From Sinotaia quadrata (Eukaryota > Mollusca > Gastropoda > Architaenioglossa > Viviparidae): 64,000 nt of DNA. The translations under genes and the position numbers were made by a program. Positions 63,330 to 64,000 of the stretch are shown here, piece after piece. The notes below the pieces were generated by a model. The model was given only the letters and a program-made list of their open reading frames with translations, was not told the origin of the DNA and made no database searches. Location: assembly GCA_028829895.1 (NCBI GenBank), contig CM054180.1, forward strand, positions 103,344,635 through 103,408,634, written 5' to 3'. Every line of letters begins with the position of its first letter. The stretch's first letter is position 1.

Positions 63330-64000
63330 ACACTATAAAAATGGCAGCTGATCAACTGTTATATAGAAATTATTAGATTCCATCTCAAAGCTGATTAGGA
63401 GAACTTATAAAAGTAGATGATTAGAGAAATAAATAGTCATGTGATGAGAAATAGATTGCATGTAGATGACTGAATGGTGGTTAGGGATCTCGTCAGAATG
63501 TAACAAAATTTATAATGCATTTTAAAATCACTAGAAGATCTTATAGTAAAGACAGCTGTGGATTTTAAACTTTATACCACTGGGAACTTCAGATTTAGTT
63601 TATTTCAGTATAAGTTAAGATACTATTTTATTATATCATTTCTGATCATAATTATAATAAATATTTGTTTATATAACTTTATGCACCCCCATCATGTTGA
63701 TAGATAAGACCAAACAGGTAACTCCCACACACAATGTATTAGTAACTCAAACACACAAACTGTGTTGGCATTTTCAGGTTGGAAAGTGTGAGCACCTTGC
63801 AAATTAAATTAAATTTAGCAGATTGTTTGTATTGGTAATAAACAAGTGGTGAAAAAGTATAAAAGTATTATGTATTATGTTCAGATTATGGTACAAACAG
63901 AAGGTTGCAACATTTGTCATAATAAATTTTTTTAATGTTCATAATTTACAGCAAATAAGAACACTTTTTTAATGTCAGTAATTAGTAGATCTCATTTTAT
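62518..64000 (+). other. Taperin-like intron 2 (partial)
   Basis: AT-rich intron running off the window, with a (CA)n tract at about 63293-63331. No further exon recognised. Confidence 0.75.
63293..63331. repeat. (CA)n microsatellite
   Basis: CA dinucleotide tract with one ACAT interruption. Confidence 0.93.

Overview
The window is nuclear DNA of a multicellular animal: AT-rich, with short protein-coding exons bounded by GT/AG splice sites, introns up to 22 kb, many (CA/GT)n microsatellites, many minisatellites and decayed DNA transposons. Gene content and texture suggest a lophotrochozoan, plausibly a gastropod mollusc, but the species cannot be fixed from the sequence alone.

Three genes can be supported. 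(1) On the + strand, the last four coding exons of a Rab14 small GTPase (414-8986; its 5' exons lie left of the window). Its introns carry two dead transposase relics, one Mutator-like (about 2061-2618) and one piggyBac (about 5297-5965), and a 51-bp repeat made of back-to-back splice-site motifs. (2) On the - strand, a complete seven-exon tektin-family gene of about 419 codons (36773 down to 26289), closest to my recollection of tektin-like 1 (TEKTL1/CCDC105), a microtubule inner protein of axonemes. An RFX X-box lies about 130 bp upstream of its start codon. (3) On the + strand, a taperin/phostensin-family gene (TPRN-like), with a very large first coding exon (37485-40136, 884 codons), a 22.1-kb intron, a second coding exon (62274-62517) carrying the PP1-docking/TFEYPSE region, and further exons beyond the right edge.

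Layout: 1-9 kb Rab14; 9-26 kb Rab14 3' UTR and AT-rich intergenic DNA with small repeats; 26.3-36.8 kb tektin-like gene with several intronic minisatellites; 36.8-37.5 kb a short divergent promoter region holding an X-box and a palindromic CRE; 37.5-64 kb taperin-like gene. The 22-kb taperin intron holds a CpG-rich stretch (about 46.8-49.3 kb, a possible internal promoter), a 37-copy 63-bp minisatellite (55.6-57.9 kb) that happens to be open for 800 codons on the - strand, and several other arrays.

Rab14 works in endosome/Golgi traffic, the tektin-like protein in cilia or sperm flagella, and taperin in actin-based protrusions with PP1. Nothing suggests one pathway, but the tektin-like and taperin-like genes share a head-to-head promoter region. 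No bacterial-type system, CRISPR array, rRNA or tRNA was recognised.
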